From Actinomycetaceae bacterium (GTDB lineage: Bacteria; Actinomycetota; Actinomycetes; Actinomycetales; Actinomycetaceae): a DNA stretch of 64,000 nucleotides. Each line of letters starts with the position of its first letter. The stretch's first letter is position 1. Location of the stretch: positions 856,296 to 920,295 of the forward strand of contig JAUNUK010000001.1 in NCBI GenBank assembly GCA_030538185.1, in the 5' to 3' direction. The translations under genes were made by a program, and so were the position numbers. The notes beneath the pieces are model-generated. The model was not told the DNA's origin. It ran no database searches and saw only the letters and a program-made list of their open reading frames with translations. Shown here piece after piece: positions 24,685 to 32,037 of this stretch.

Positions 24685-26556
24685 ATGTCGCACACAGTTC
24701 AAATGCCCGCCCTCGGGGAATCGGTAACGGAAGGAACCGTCACCCGTTGGCTGAAAAACCTCGGCGATTCAGTTGAAGTGGATGAACCTTTACTTGAGGT
24801 ATCAACCGATAAGGTCGACACTGAAGTGCCCTCTCCTGCCGCTGGTGTGCTTACCGAAATCCTGGTAGAAGAAGACCAAACCGTCGATGTGGGTACCCCT
24901 GTGTGTACCATCGGTGACGCAGGTGCTGCTGCGTCACCGGCTGAACAACCTGTTGAACAACCAGCTGAACAAGCTCAACAGCCTGAACGGACTGCAGCAG
25001 ACGTTCCGAACCCAGAGATCCCTTCCTCCGTTGTCGACACTGACAGCGGGCCGGTTGTTTCCTGGCGTTACCCGCAGGTGCCCCCCATCCCGGAAAAGGC
25101 ACCCGCCTCTGTCGCGCCAGCTGCACCGGCTGCTCCCGCTGCGCCCACCGCCCCTCAATCTTCAGACACGGGCACAGCGGTTAGCATGCCTGCCCTGGGT
25201 GAGTCCGTCACAGAAGGCACCGTCACCCGTTGGCTCAAAGCAGAAGGCGAGACCCTCGAGGTCGATGAACCCTTGCTTGAGGTCTCAACCGACAAGGTCG
25301 ACACAGAGGTCCCCTCTCCTGTCGCGGGCACGCTGTCGAAGATCGTGGTCCCCGAAGACGAAACAGTTGCGGTCGGGACAGTCCTAGCCTATGTCGGTGG
25401 TGCTCCCGTGGCTCCATCCGCTCCCGCTGCGCCCGCCCCAGTGGCCCAGGCTGTTGCGCCAGCACCTGCTCCTCCCACACCTCCTGCCGCGCCTGCGGCG
25501 CCTCCTGCACTTGCTGCACTCGCGACACCTGTCGCGCCTGCTGCACCTGCAGCCCCTAGCCCGGCACCTGCAGCGCCCGTGGCACCTGCCACACCGGCTG
25601 CCACACCGGCTGCAACCGAAGGCGTTTCCAAGGCGGCTCCGGCATCCTACGTCACCCCAATTGTGCGCAAGTTGGCGATCAAGGAGGGCGTGGACCTCAC
25701 AACCGTCAAAGGCACCGGCGTGGGTGGACGCATTCGGAAAGAAGACGTCCTTGCAGTCGCCGAAGCCGCTCGTCAAAAGGTGGCTACTGCGGATGCTCAG
25801 GCTCCAAAGGCACCCGCAACACCTGCCGTGGCCTCCCCGTTGCGCGGCACAACCGAGAAGATGAGTCGTCTACGACAGGTCATTGCCACACGCATGATCG
25901 AGTCTCTGCAGGTGTCTGCACAGCTCACCACTGTGGTCGAAGTCGACATGACCCGGATCGTCTCCCTTCGTGCCCGGGCGAAAGATTCCTTCTTGCAACG
26001 TGAAGGCACAAAGCTCACCTACCTGCCCTTCATGGTCAAAGCCGCTTGCGAGGCCCTCAAGGCACACCCCAAGATCAACGCCTCGATCAACGGCAACGAG
26101 GTCATCTATCACGAGTCTGAGCATATTGGCATTGCCGTGGACACAGATCGTGGCCTGATGGTCCCTGTGATTCGCAATGTCGGGGACCTGACCATTGGTG
26201 GCATCGCCAAGAAGATCAATGACTTGGCCTCGCGGACCCGTGAAGGCAAGGTAAGCCCTGATGAACTCTCGGGTTCAACCTTCACCATCACGAACACAGG
26301 CTCCGGTGGTGCCCTCTTTGATACGCCAATCATTAACCAGCCTGAGGTCGCAATCTTGGGCACAGGTGCCATTGTGAAGCGCCCAGCGGTTGTCGTGGAC
26401 GCAGATGGTAATGACTCTTTCGCCATCCGCTCCATGTGTTACTTGGCCTTGTCCTATGACCACCGCCTTGTCGATGGTGCGGACGCAGCCAGGTACCTCA
26501 CAGACGTGAAGCGCCGCCTTGAAGCCGGCGATTTCAGCGCTGACCTGGGACTCTAG
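24685..26556 (+). CDS. sucB: 2-oxo acid dehydrogenase E2 (dihydrolipoamide acyltransferase, SucB-like)
   Basis: This is the core acyltransferase of a 2-oxo acid dehydrogenase complex, 623 residues. There are two lipoyl domains, residues 1-80 and about 168-245, each with lipoyl-lysine in [13 protein letters not shown] (Lys43 in the first). Long Ala/Pro linkers follow them. A peripheral subunit-binding domain follows (about 326-365, [17 protein letters not shown]), then the catalytic domain with [12 protein letters not shown] (His and Asp). In actinobacteria such two-lipoyl proteins can serve the pyruvate complex. lipA, lipB and E1/E3 genes are not in the window. GAGGAAGG precedes ATG 24685. 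Confidence 0.93.
   Translation: MSHTVQMPALGESVTEGTVTRWLKNLGDSVEVDEPLLEVSTDKVDTEVPSPAAGVLTEILVEEDQTVDVGTPVCTIGDAGAAASPAEQPVEQPAEQAQQPERTAADVPNPEIPSSVVDTDSGPVVSWRYPQVPPIPEKAPASVAPAAPAAPAAPTAPQSSDTGTAVSMPALGESVTEGTVTRWLKAEGETLEVDEPLLEVSTDKVDTEVPSPVAGTLSKIVVPEDETVAVGTVLAYVGGAPVAPSAPAAPAPVAQAVAPAPAPPTPPAAPAAPPALAALATPVAPAAPAAPSPAPAAPVAPATPAATPAATEGVSKAAPASYVTPIVRKLAIKEGVDLTTVKGTGVGGRIRKEDVLAVAEAARQKVATADAQAPKAPATPAVASPLRGTTEKMSRLRQVIATRMIESLQVSAQLTTVVEVDMTRIVSLRARAKDSFLQREGTKLTYLPFMVKAACEALKAHPKINASINGNEVIYHESEHIGIAVDTDRGLMVPVIRNVGDLTIGGIAKKINDLASRTREGKVSPDELSGSTFTITNTGSGGALFDTPIINQPEVAILGTGAIVKRPAVVVDADGNDSFAIRSMCYLALSYDHRLVDGADAARYLTDVKRRLEAGDFSADLGL
24703..25355 (+). repeat. Duplicated lipoyl-domain coding sequence
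   Basis: Two segments of about 170 bp within the E2 gene (starting near 24703 and 25186) encode almost identical lipoyl domains with different third-base choices, separated by an Ala/Pro linker. A further low-complexity Ala/Pro stretch runs from about 25400 to 25615. Synonymous differences indicate an old duplication held by selection. Confidence 0.8.
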
Positions 26557-26565
26557 ACTCTATGT

Positions 26566-26610
26566 GGGTGTTGGCTGACGCTTAGCTCTGGCTAGGGTCA
26601 GCCAACACCC
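26566..26610. terminator. Hairpin terminator between sucB and the pseudokinase gene
   Basis: A perfect 14-bp inverted repeat (GGGTGTTGGCTGAC and GTCAGCCAACACCC) with a 17-nt loop lies between the convergent genes. The stop codon of the minus-strand gene falls in the loop, so its last codons form one arm. There is no long T tract on either side. It probably serves both genes. Confidence 0.75.
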
Positions 26611-27991
26611 GCCTAGTTTGGTTACAGGCTCCCACACTATCTGTAGCGGGTTCCACTTGGGATATCTGCCAGTTGCCTGCCTCGCAAGCCTCTAAAAGGA
26701 TCTCAACACAGCGCGGAGCCAAGGCGTTAACACGACTCATACCGCCCTGCTTGTCGATCTTTTCGTAGGCTCCCTGAGTGATTGTGGCCTCAAGTCTCGT
26801 TGTCGTGGTCTTTGCCTCGACAATAGCCACGTCGGACACCTGGGTTGTCAAGCCTCTGATCTGTACCCCGACAGAGGCAATCGAAGCCAACAACGCCATA
26901 TCGCTTTCGGCAATAGCGCTTCCTGCTTTATTGATCTTGGCCAGGGCAGGTGCATCCCCTTCCATAAGTGCCCGATCGCGTATCGCCAAAAGACGAGCAA
27001 CTTCGCGCAGCACAGCCCCAGGATCCCCAAGTGGCTTCATGTCCAGGCCCTCACCCACCTTAGAATCCTCAGCCGCAATAGCAGTTTCGTCTCCCAGTGT
27101 GGACGCATAGGTAGTGGCCTGAGTATTTTCCTCGTCAAACATGCTTGTAGCCAAACCGGCCATCCCTACAACAAGACCCACAGCGCAGATTCCAAGCAGT
27201 GCAGGTTTAAGTATTCTGAAGGTCTTTCTGCCTCGGTTTTCCCTGTGGCGACCTCTCTTTTTCTTGTCCTCTACTGTGGTCGCTTCATATTTCACCTCTG
27301 CTCGAATTTGTGCCCCAATCAAGTCGAGTTGTGCTGGAACACCTAAACTTTCCGTGAGGTGTGCTTCGGTCAAGATTTTTTCAAGTTCAACAGCCGAACA
27401 GCGGGTTTCAGGATCATTTCCGAGGGCGGATTGTAAATACTGTGGCTCTAAGCCCAATTCTTGCAGTACCTTGGCCAAAGAGTACACATCACCAGCGGCA
27501 CTGGGACCCGTTAGGGACCTTTCTGGCGCACTAAACCCCGGGGTGCCTTGTTCACCTGGCCACCCCAAAGTGTCCAGAAGAATGGCGTGCCCGCCCTCGG
27601 ACATGAAGATATTGGATGGGGAGATATCGGCATGTGCCAGCCCATAATTGTGCAGGTGTGCCAATCCTTGAGCCACATGAATGCCCAAAGAGGTAACCTG
27701 TCCGGGGCTAAAGCGGGTGCAGGACATGACAATGTCCAAAGATTCCCCAACAAGGTATTCCCACACAAGGACCATGCGTCCGGCACTAATCATGTGTATG
27801 TCACGAAGATCGCGCAAAGCAGGATGTGTAAAACCCAATAGGGCATCTGCCTTGGCGTGCCACTGAGGATCTTGGGGCGAAGTGATGACCTGTACAGCTA
27901 CTGTGTCACCATTGGCAGTTGTGGCCCGCCACATGGTGGTGCCACTTCCGTGACTGAGTGCTTCGTGTAGCTCGTAGCCTTCAATAACCAT
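26582..27991 (-). CDS. Membrane-anchored Ser/Thr kinase-like protein, probable pseudokinase
   Basis: This 469-residue protein has a kinase fold (about 1-220), a basic linker, one transmembrane helix near 265-290 (PALLGICAVGLVVGMAGLA) and an outer domain of about 180 residues. The catalytic-loop Asp and Asn (HADISPSNIF) and the APE motif are kept. However, the beta-3 lysine is Gln (VAVQV), the DFG motif reads DTL, and the HRD Arg is Ala. It may bind partners rather than phosphorylate. ATG 27991 is chosen; an in-frame extension to 28192 runs antisense through the next gene. ATG 28009 is an alternative. It is divergent from the DUF4191 gene. Confidence 0.8.
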   Translation of the reverse strand: MVIEGYELHEALSHGSGTTMWRATTANGDTVAVQVITSPQDPQWHAKADALLGFTHPALRDLRDIHMISAGRMVLVWEYLVGESLDIVMSCTRFSPGQVTSLGIHVAQGLAHLHNYGLAHADISPSNIFMSEGGHAILLDTLGWPGEQGTPGFSAPERSLTGPSAAGDVYSLAKVLQELGLEPQYLQSALGNDPETRCSAVELEKILTEAHLTESLGVPAQLDLIGAQIRAEVKYEATTVEDKKKRGRHRENRGRKTFRILKPALLGICAVGLVVGMAGLATSMFDEENTQATTYASTLGDETAIAAEDSKVGEGLDMKPLGDPGAVLREVARLLAIRDRALMEGDAPALAKINKAGSAIAESDMALLASIASVGVQIRGLTTQVSDVAIVEAKTTTTRLEATITQGAYEKIDKQGGMSRVNALAPRCVEILLEACEAGNWQISQVEPATDSVGACNQTRRVLADPSQS

Positions 27992-28042
27992 GGCACAAGC
28001 CCACCACATAAGGCCTACATGCAATACAACACGTAGGCGATC

Positions 28043-28078
28043 TGTGGATAACTTTGTTACACGGATGCCTGTGGACAA
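28043..28078 (-). promoter_or_regulatory. Two DnaA-box-like direct repeats between divergent genes
   Basis: TGTGGATAA (28043-28051), the exact complement of the DnaA box TTATCCACA, and TGTGGACAA (28070-28078) lie in the same orientation 27 bp apart. Each is followed by CTTTG. They sit in the divergent promoter region of the pseudokinase and DUF4191 genes. They could bind DnaA or act as a regulatory repeat; the region has no other origin features. Confidence 0.5.
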
Positions 28079-28118
28079 CTTTGGGGGCATGCCCGCTTCA
28101 CGGTAGGCTAGTCCTACT

Positions 28119-28829
28119 ATGGCAAAGACTGACAAGAACACAGCAAGCACGGCACCCGCGCCAAAAAAACGTAGGTTTTGGTCGGCTTTCACTGATTCCT
28201 ACACGGTTATCAAACGCACCTATCCTTGGATACCCTGGGCAATGCTCGGTTCCACACTGGGTGCAATAGCGCTGTGTTTAACCATCGGCTTCCTCACTAA
28301 CAGCATTCTTACTTGGGCTTTCACCGCAGTCCTAATGATCGTGCTCATCCCTATGATCTGGCTGACAGCACTGGTTCGTAGGGCCATGTACAAACAGATT
28401 GACGGCAGGCCAGGGGCAGTCGGTGCAGCCCTTTCAGAGCTGCGTGGGGCATGGATCACTTCAGAAGAACCTGTTGGTTTTTCACGAGAACAAGATCTTG
28501 TCTGGCGTATTGTGGGCCGCCCTGGGGTTGTCCTCATATCTGAAGGCCCTACGACTAGGGTGCGGGGCATGCTGGAAGACGAAGCCAAGAAAGCACAGCG
28601 TGTTGTCTCAACTGTTCCAGTACACCAAATCCAAGTGGGCAATGATGAAGGACAAGTTCCTTTAATCAAATTGCGTTCGGCCCTCAGAAGGCTTCCCAAG
28701 GCGCTCAACCGCGAGGACGTGCCCTCCGTGTCAAAGCGACTGAAGGCCCTAGAGGCGAAGGGACTTCCCATTCCAAAGGGCATCGATCCTGCAAAGGTCC
28801 GCCCCTCCAGGCGTGCGCAACGCGGCTGA
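28119..28829 (+). CDS. DUF4191 domain-containing membrane protein
   Basis: This is a 236-residue protein with a basic N-terminus (about 1-35) and two adjacent transmembrane helices (about 43-85, AMLGSTLGAIALCLTIGF and a second hydrophobic stretch ending VLIPMIWLTALV). The cytoplasmic C-terminal domain contains REQDLVWRIVGRPGVVLISEG. Such proteins are found across actinobacteria near lipoylation and E2 genes, and their function is not known to me. The start is ATG 28119 without a Shine-Dalgarno. The C-terminus is rich in Arg and Lys. Confidence 0.85.
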   Translation: MAKTDKNTASTAPAPKKRRFWSAFTDSYTVIKRTYPWIPWAMLGSTLGAIALCLTIGFLTNSILTWAFTAVLMIVLIPMIWLTALVRRAMYKQIDGRPGAVGAALSELRGAWITSEEPVGFSREQDLVWRIVGRPGVVLISEGPTTRVRGMLEDEAKKAQRVVSTVPVHQIQVGNDEGQVPLIKLRSALRRLPKALNREDVPSVSKRLKALEAKGLPIPKGIDPAKVRPSRRAQRG

Positions 28830-28864
28830 CGCATAACCACTCAAGGCTCCCGCGAAAGGCTCCC

Positions 28865-29764
28865 ATGCGTCGTTCAGTTTTGGTCCTCCTTCTCGCAGCG
28901 TCCGTGATTCTTGTGGGCTGTTCACCTCGTGAAGCCGGACTTCCGAACGCGGGCTACGACCTTTCAGAGCTTCAAAGCGTTGAGAGTATCGCCGCGATGG
29001 TGCCGCAAGACGTTAAAGAGCGTGGGGTATTGAGGAACGGCGCAGCTATTGACTACCCTCCTGCAGAATTTACTTCACACATTGATGGTAAAACTTCTTT
29101 AGGCTATGACATTGACATTGCCCGCGCACTGGCTAAGGTGATGGGCCTATCGGGAGCTGAAACGACGCATACGACCTTCGAGAAATTACTCGATCAGGTC
29201 GGCACGAATGTCGATCTGAGCATCTCCTCTTTTACTATCAGCCCCAGCAGAAGCGCCAACTACGCCATGATCTCCTATATCGAGGTCGGCTCACAGTTCG
29301 CTGTCGCTAAAGGAAATCCCACCAAGTTTGATCCCTTCGAACCTTGTGGCAAAACTATTGGCGTCCAAAAAGGCAGCTACCAAGAAGCCGAGCTGCTTCC
29401 GACGATGTCTCAGGCTTGCGAGCAAGAAGGCAAGGACACGATCGTCATTAAGGCTCATCAGCTTCAAACAGAGATCGCGCCCAAGGTCATCGCCGGACAA
29501 TACGATGCTGCTTTGGCTGATAGCCCTGTTATCGACTACACGATCTCCCAATTCGACGAGGAATTAGAAACCGTGGGTGACATTGTGGCTGCCGCGAAGC
29601 AGGGAATAGTCATTTCCAAAGACAATAGGCAACTAATAGATGCCACAGCCTTGGCCATGCAAGAGCTTATGGACAACGGGACTTTGGCGGCGATCTTGAG
29701 CCACTACGGTGTGGATTCCTTAGCTCTCAAGACCGCCAAGATTTATGAAGAGGGCAAGTCTTGA
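28865..29764 (+). CDS. Amino-acid ABC transporter substrate-binding lipoprotein (family 3)
   Basis: This is a 299-residue lipoprotein with signal peptide MRRSVLVLLLAASVILVGC (lipobox LVGC, Cys19) and a family 3 solute-binding fold. Visible signs are AAIDYPPAEFTSHIDGKTSLGYDIDIARALAKVMG, the central hinge and IGVQKGSYQEAELLP. These usually bind polar amino acids such as glutamate or cystine. No permease or ATPase adjoins, so it works with a transporter elsewhere or as a sensor. It starts 35 nt after the DUF4191 stop, so joint transcription is possible. Confidence 0.9.
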   Translation: MRRSVLVLLLAASVILVGCSPREAGLPNAGYDLSELQSVESIAAMVPQDVKERGVLRNGAAIDYPPAEFTSHIDGKTSLGYDIDIARALAKVMGLSGAETTHTTFEKLLDQVGTNVDLSISSFTISPSRSANYAMISYIEVGSQFAVAKGNPTKFDPFEPCGKTIGVQKGSYQEAELLPTMSQACEQEGKDTIVIKAHQLQTEIAPKVIAGQYDAALADSPVIDYTISQFDEELETVGDIVAAAKQGIVISKDNRQLIDATALAMQELMDNGTLAAILSHYGVDSLALKTAKIYEEGKS

Positions 29765-29805
29765 CCTCGTGTGCGTCTCGCGCCCACTGAAACACAGCCC
29801 AATCC

Positions 29806-30486
29806 CTAGTTTTCTAAAACGTGATTCGAGGTTATGGGTGCTCCTCCTGGTATAACCTCCCACTCATTGATCGCGCGATCTGCCCACAGGCTACACGACC
29901 ATCCTGTTTCAGGTGACCCCTCCAACAGTGTCAAAGCCGTGTTCGGGGATGGGTGCTGCCCCACCAAATCAGCCGACAATTCGGGGCTGCGTTGAGCAGC
30001 CCACACCCTCATAATCGCACCGTGTGCAACTACTGCGACCGTGTCATCGTCCTCAAGGCCCTCACAGGCCCAAGCGATCCCCCGATCGAAACGCGCCAAA
30101 ACTGCGTACCCGTCCTCGGAATTGGGCATGGGGTTATCCAGACGTATTCCTGCGCACCAATCCACGACCCGCAGCAGATAATCTTCCTGGTCTGCCACCT
30201 TGGTGGACATCTCAATATCCCCGGCAACAATTTCGCGAAGGTCCTCGTTTTCCTCTACCTCCAGCCCAAAGTGCTGGGCCAGAGGAGCAGCGGTCTGCTT
30301 TGCCCTTTCAATGAAAGAGGCCACAACCCGTTTGGGACTATTGCCAATAAGTCGCTCCCATTTTTCAGGGATTGCAAGGGCTTGTGCCAGGCCGGTTTCG
30401 TTCAGAGGCATTCCTGGGTGGGCTGTATCCAAGGCACCCTCAACATTGGCTTGGGTTTGACCATGGCGGATAAGAACTAAACGCAT
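29806..30486 (-). CDS. Histidine phosphatase family protein
   Basis: This is a 226-residue protein of the phosphoglycerate-mutase-like superfamily. The phosphohistidine motif LIRHGQTQAN is at residues 4-13, the second His is in VVAHGAIMRVW, and the Glu/Arg substrate residues lie between. The start is ATG 30486, with AGGAGTG upstream; the ATG at 30567 would add a non-conserved hydrophobic stretch. Actual substrates of such proteins vary widely and cannot be read here. It is the last ordinary chromosomal gene before the accessory island. Confidence 0.88.
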   Translation of the reverse strand: MRLVLIRHGQTQANVEGALDTAHPGMPLNETGLAQALAIPEKWERLIGNSPKRVVASFIERAKQTAAPLAQHFGLEVEENEDLREIVAGDIEMSTKVADQEDYLLRVVDWCAGIRLDNPMPNSEDGYAVLARFDRGIAWACEGLEDDDTVAVVAHGAIMRVWAAQRSPELSADLVGQHPSPNTALTLLEGSPETGWSCSLWADRAINEWEVIPGGAPITSNHVLEN

Positions 30487-30903
30487 TGACACTCCTGGTT
30501 GCACTCTGCAGACTGCTGACAAACCCCACCATATCCAGATGAACCCCACAGCTCCAAGCCAAAACAATGTGCCAACACCCAGCTGACCGACTCGAAAATG
30601 TGACCAGAGTCATACTAGCAAAATTCTGAAATAACCCTGAAAAGCCACTGAGAAAAGAGAGAAACATTCCTTAATCAAACACAATATAAACACTTATCTA
30701 TAACTGAAAACGTCCTCAATGATACTAAAGAACCCAAATAGCATGTGAGCCACACATACTATATCTATAACCCACAAAATCAACACAATATCTGAGAGAT
30801 CTCTAAGAAATATCGACATTCTAATATAGATTATACCCTACGCCCACTGTTGTCAACTAGCCACTACTTGAATAGGTTTAAAGAAACTAATTAAGGAGAA
30901 ATC
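30487..30903. other. AT-rich non-coding region before the rep gene, candidate replication origin
   Basis: This 417-bp gap holds no credible gene. From about 30600 it becomes clearly AT-rich compared with both sides. It contains a perfect AGAGATCTCT palindrome (30795-30804), a CTTATCTATAAC sequence at about 30693-30704 that faintly resembles the nick region of pC194/pUB110-type plasmids, and the rep promoter at its right end. It is the expected place for the double-strand origin of a rolling-circle element, but no origin is proven. Confidence 0.4.
30850..30878 (+). promoter_or_regulatory. Predicted promoter of rep
   Basis: TTGTCA (30850-30855), a 17-bp spacer and TAGGTT (30873-30878) precede the rep gene. 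Transcription would start near 30885. AAGGAGAA then lies 6-7 bases before ATG 30904, a strong ribosome site and unlike the leaderless genes nearby. Confidence 0.5.
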
Positions 30904-32037
30904 ATGGCATTACATACATCTGGGACCTCAGGTCTTGTTAATACGCGTTTTTTTAATACTTTCCCTCAGAACATCGATTCGCTTTTCGTTAGTCTTTATC
31001 GAAAGAACGTACTTAAAAGGACCCTCCGAAGTTTCTTTCCTATTAATTTCTATGACGGTTCGAGGCAAAGATATCCGCGCCCAGCGCAGTGCGGAGATCC
31101 CATAGGCAAGATCGTTTCGGTTAAGGTCGGCAACACGGGTGCCTTCTTCCAAAACGTGGTCAGGTGTGGGAACAAATGGATATGTCCTACATGTTCCAAT
31201 CATTTCAAAGGACAGTGGAGAAATTATGCCGTCAATGCAACCCAAAATGCCATGGATCAAAACATGCAGGTACTGCTTCTGACACTAACCATTCCACACA
31301 AGGCCACGGATAACCTAGGTTCTCTATTATCCATACTTACTAAAGCGTGGGTAGATTTATCTAGGCTTCTGAAGTCAGGGGTTCTGTTACGCCCATACGG
31401 GTACGGGGGCCTCATCCGTGCAACGGAAGTGACCTATGGGAAGGCCCACGGGTGGCATCCTCATTTCCATGTTCTTCTCTTCCTCGATAATCCGATTGCC
31501 TCATCTGACCTCGATACAGTCAAAATCAGCCTCCAAAAAATGTGGACAAAATACCTTGCAATACGAGGCATCATCCTTCAAGCCGGCAGGGTCAAGATTG
31601 ATGTTCGTCCTATCGAGTCACCCAAGGAAGCCGGATACATATTCAAGACACAAGACTCAAACACACCGGATCATTACACGCCTTTTGAACTGATTGACGC
31701 GATCGAAGGAAGGTTAGCAGACATTAAACCAAACCACGCCAAACTTTTAATCATAGACTTCCTTCTTCAAACTAAACACAAACATTTCGCAGATGCGACA
31801 AAAGAAATCGACAAGTTTGCCACCCGTCCCTCCAAACTAAAGCGCAAACATGGTGGAGGTGAAGAAGGCGAAAATCAAGTGGGAGCAGTATCTCTTTTTG
31901 AAATACCTACAAAACGCTACAGGCAGTTACAAAAGAACACCGACATGGTCTGCGAGGTCTTCATCCTTGCAAGCAACAAGAAAACCCTATTTCACGCAGA
32001 ATACATTGCAAAGGAAAAACCCCTTGACAATAACTGA
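30904..32037 (+). CDS. Rolling-circle replication initiator, Rep_1-like HUH endonuclease
   Basis: This is a 377-residue plasmid-type Rep. The order of motifs fits the pC194/pUB110 group: a zinc-like CGNKWICPTC at about 94-103, LLLTLTIPH (motif 1) at about 124-132, the metal-binding GWHPHFHVLLF (HUH, motif 2) near 180-190, and the nicking Tyr in ESPKEAGYIFK (motif 3) near 240-250. It would nick the origin and covalently hold the 5' end. Codon use is much more AT-rich than in neighbours, a sign of transfer. No mobilisation, partition or integrase gene is adjacent. Its 3' end overlaps the opposing surface-protein ORF by 46 bp. It appears intact and may be active. Confidence 0.85.
   Translation: MALHTSGTSGLVNTRFFNTFPQNIDSLFVSLYRKNVLKRTLRSFFPINFYDGSRQRYPRPAQCGDPIGKIVSVKVGNTGAFFQNVVRCGNKWICPTCSNHFKGQWRNYAVNATQNAMDQNMQVLLLTLTIPHKATDNLGSLLSILTKAWVDLSRLLKSGVLLRPYGYGGLIRATEVTYGKAHGWHPHFHVLLFLDNPIASSDLDTVKISLQKMWTKYLAIRGIILQAGRVKIDVRPIESPKEAGYIFKTQDSNTPDHYTPFELIDAIEGRLADIKPNHAKLLIIDFLLQTKHKHFADATKEIDKFATRPSKLKRKHGGGEEGENQVGAVSLFEIPTKRYRQLQKNTDMVCEVFILASNKKTLFHAEYIAKEKPLDNN

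Noticed and set aside
25384..25776. Cys/Arg-rich and Ala/Gly-rich minus-strand ORFs
   Set aside because: They are shadows of the Ala/Pro linker of the E2 gene, whose repetitive codons keep other frames open.
27992..28192. N-terminal extension of the pseudokinase ORF with a hydrophobic stretch
   Set aside because: It runs antisense through the start of the DUF4191 gene and the intergenic repeats, has no conserved residues and no ribosome site; the kinase domain begins at the internal ATG.
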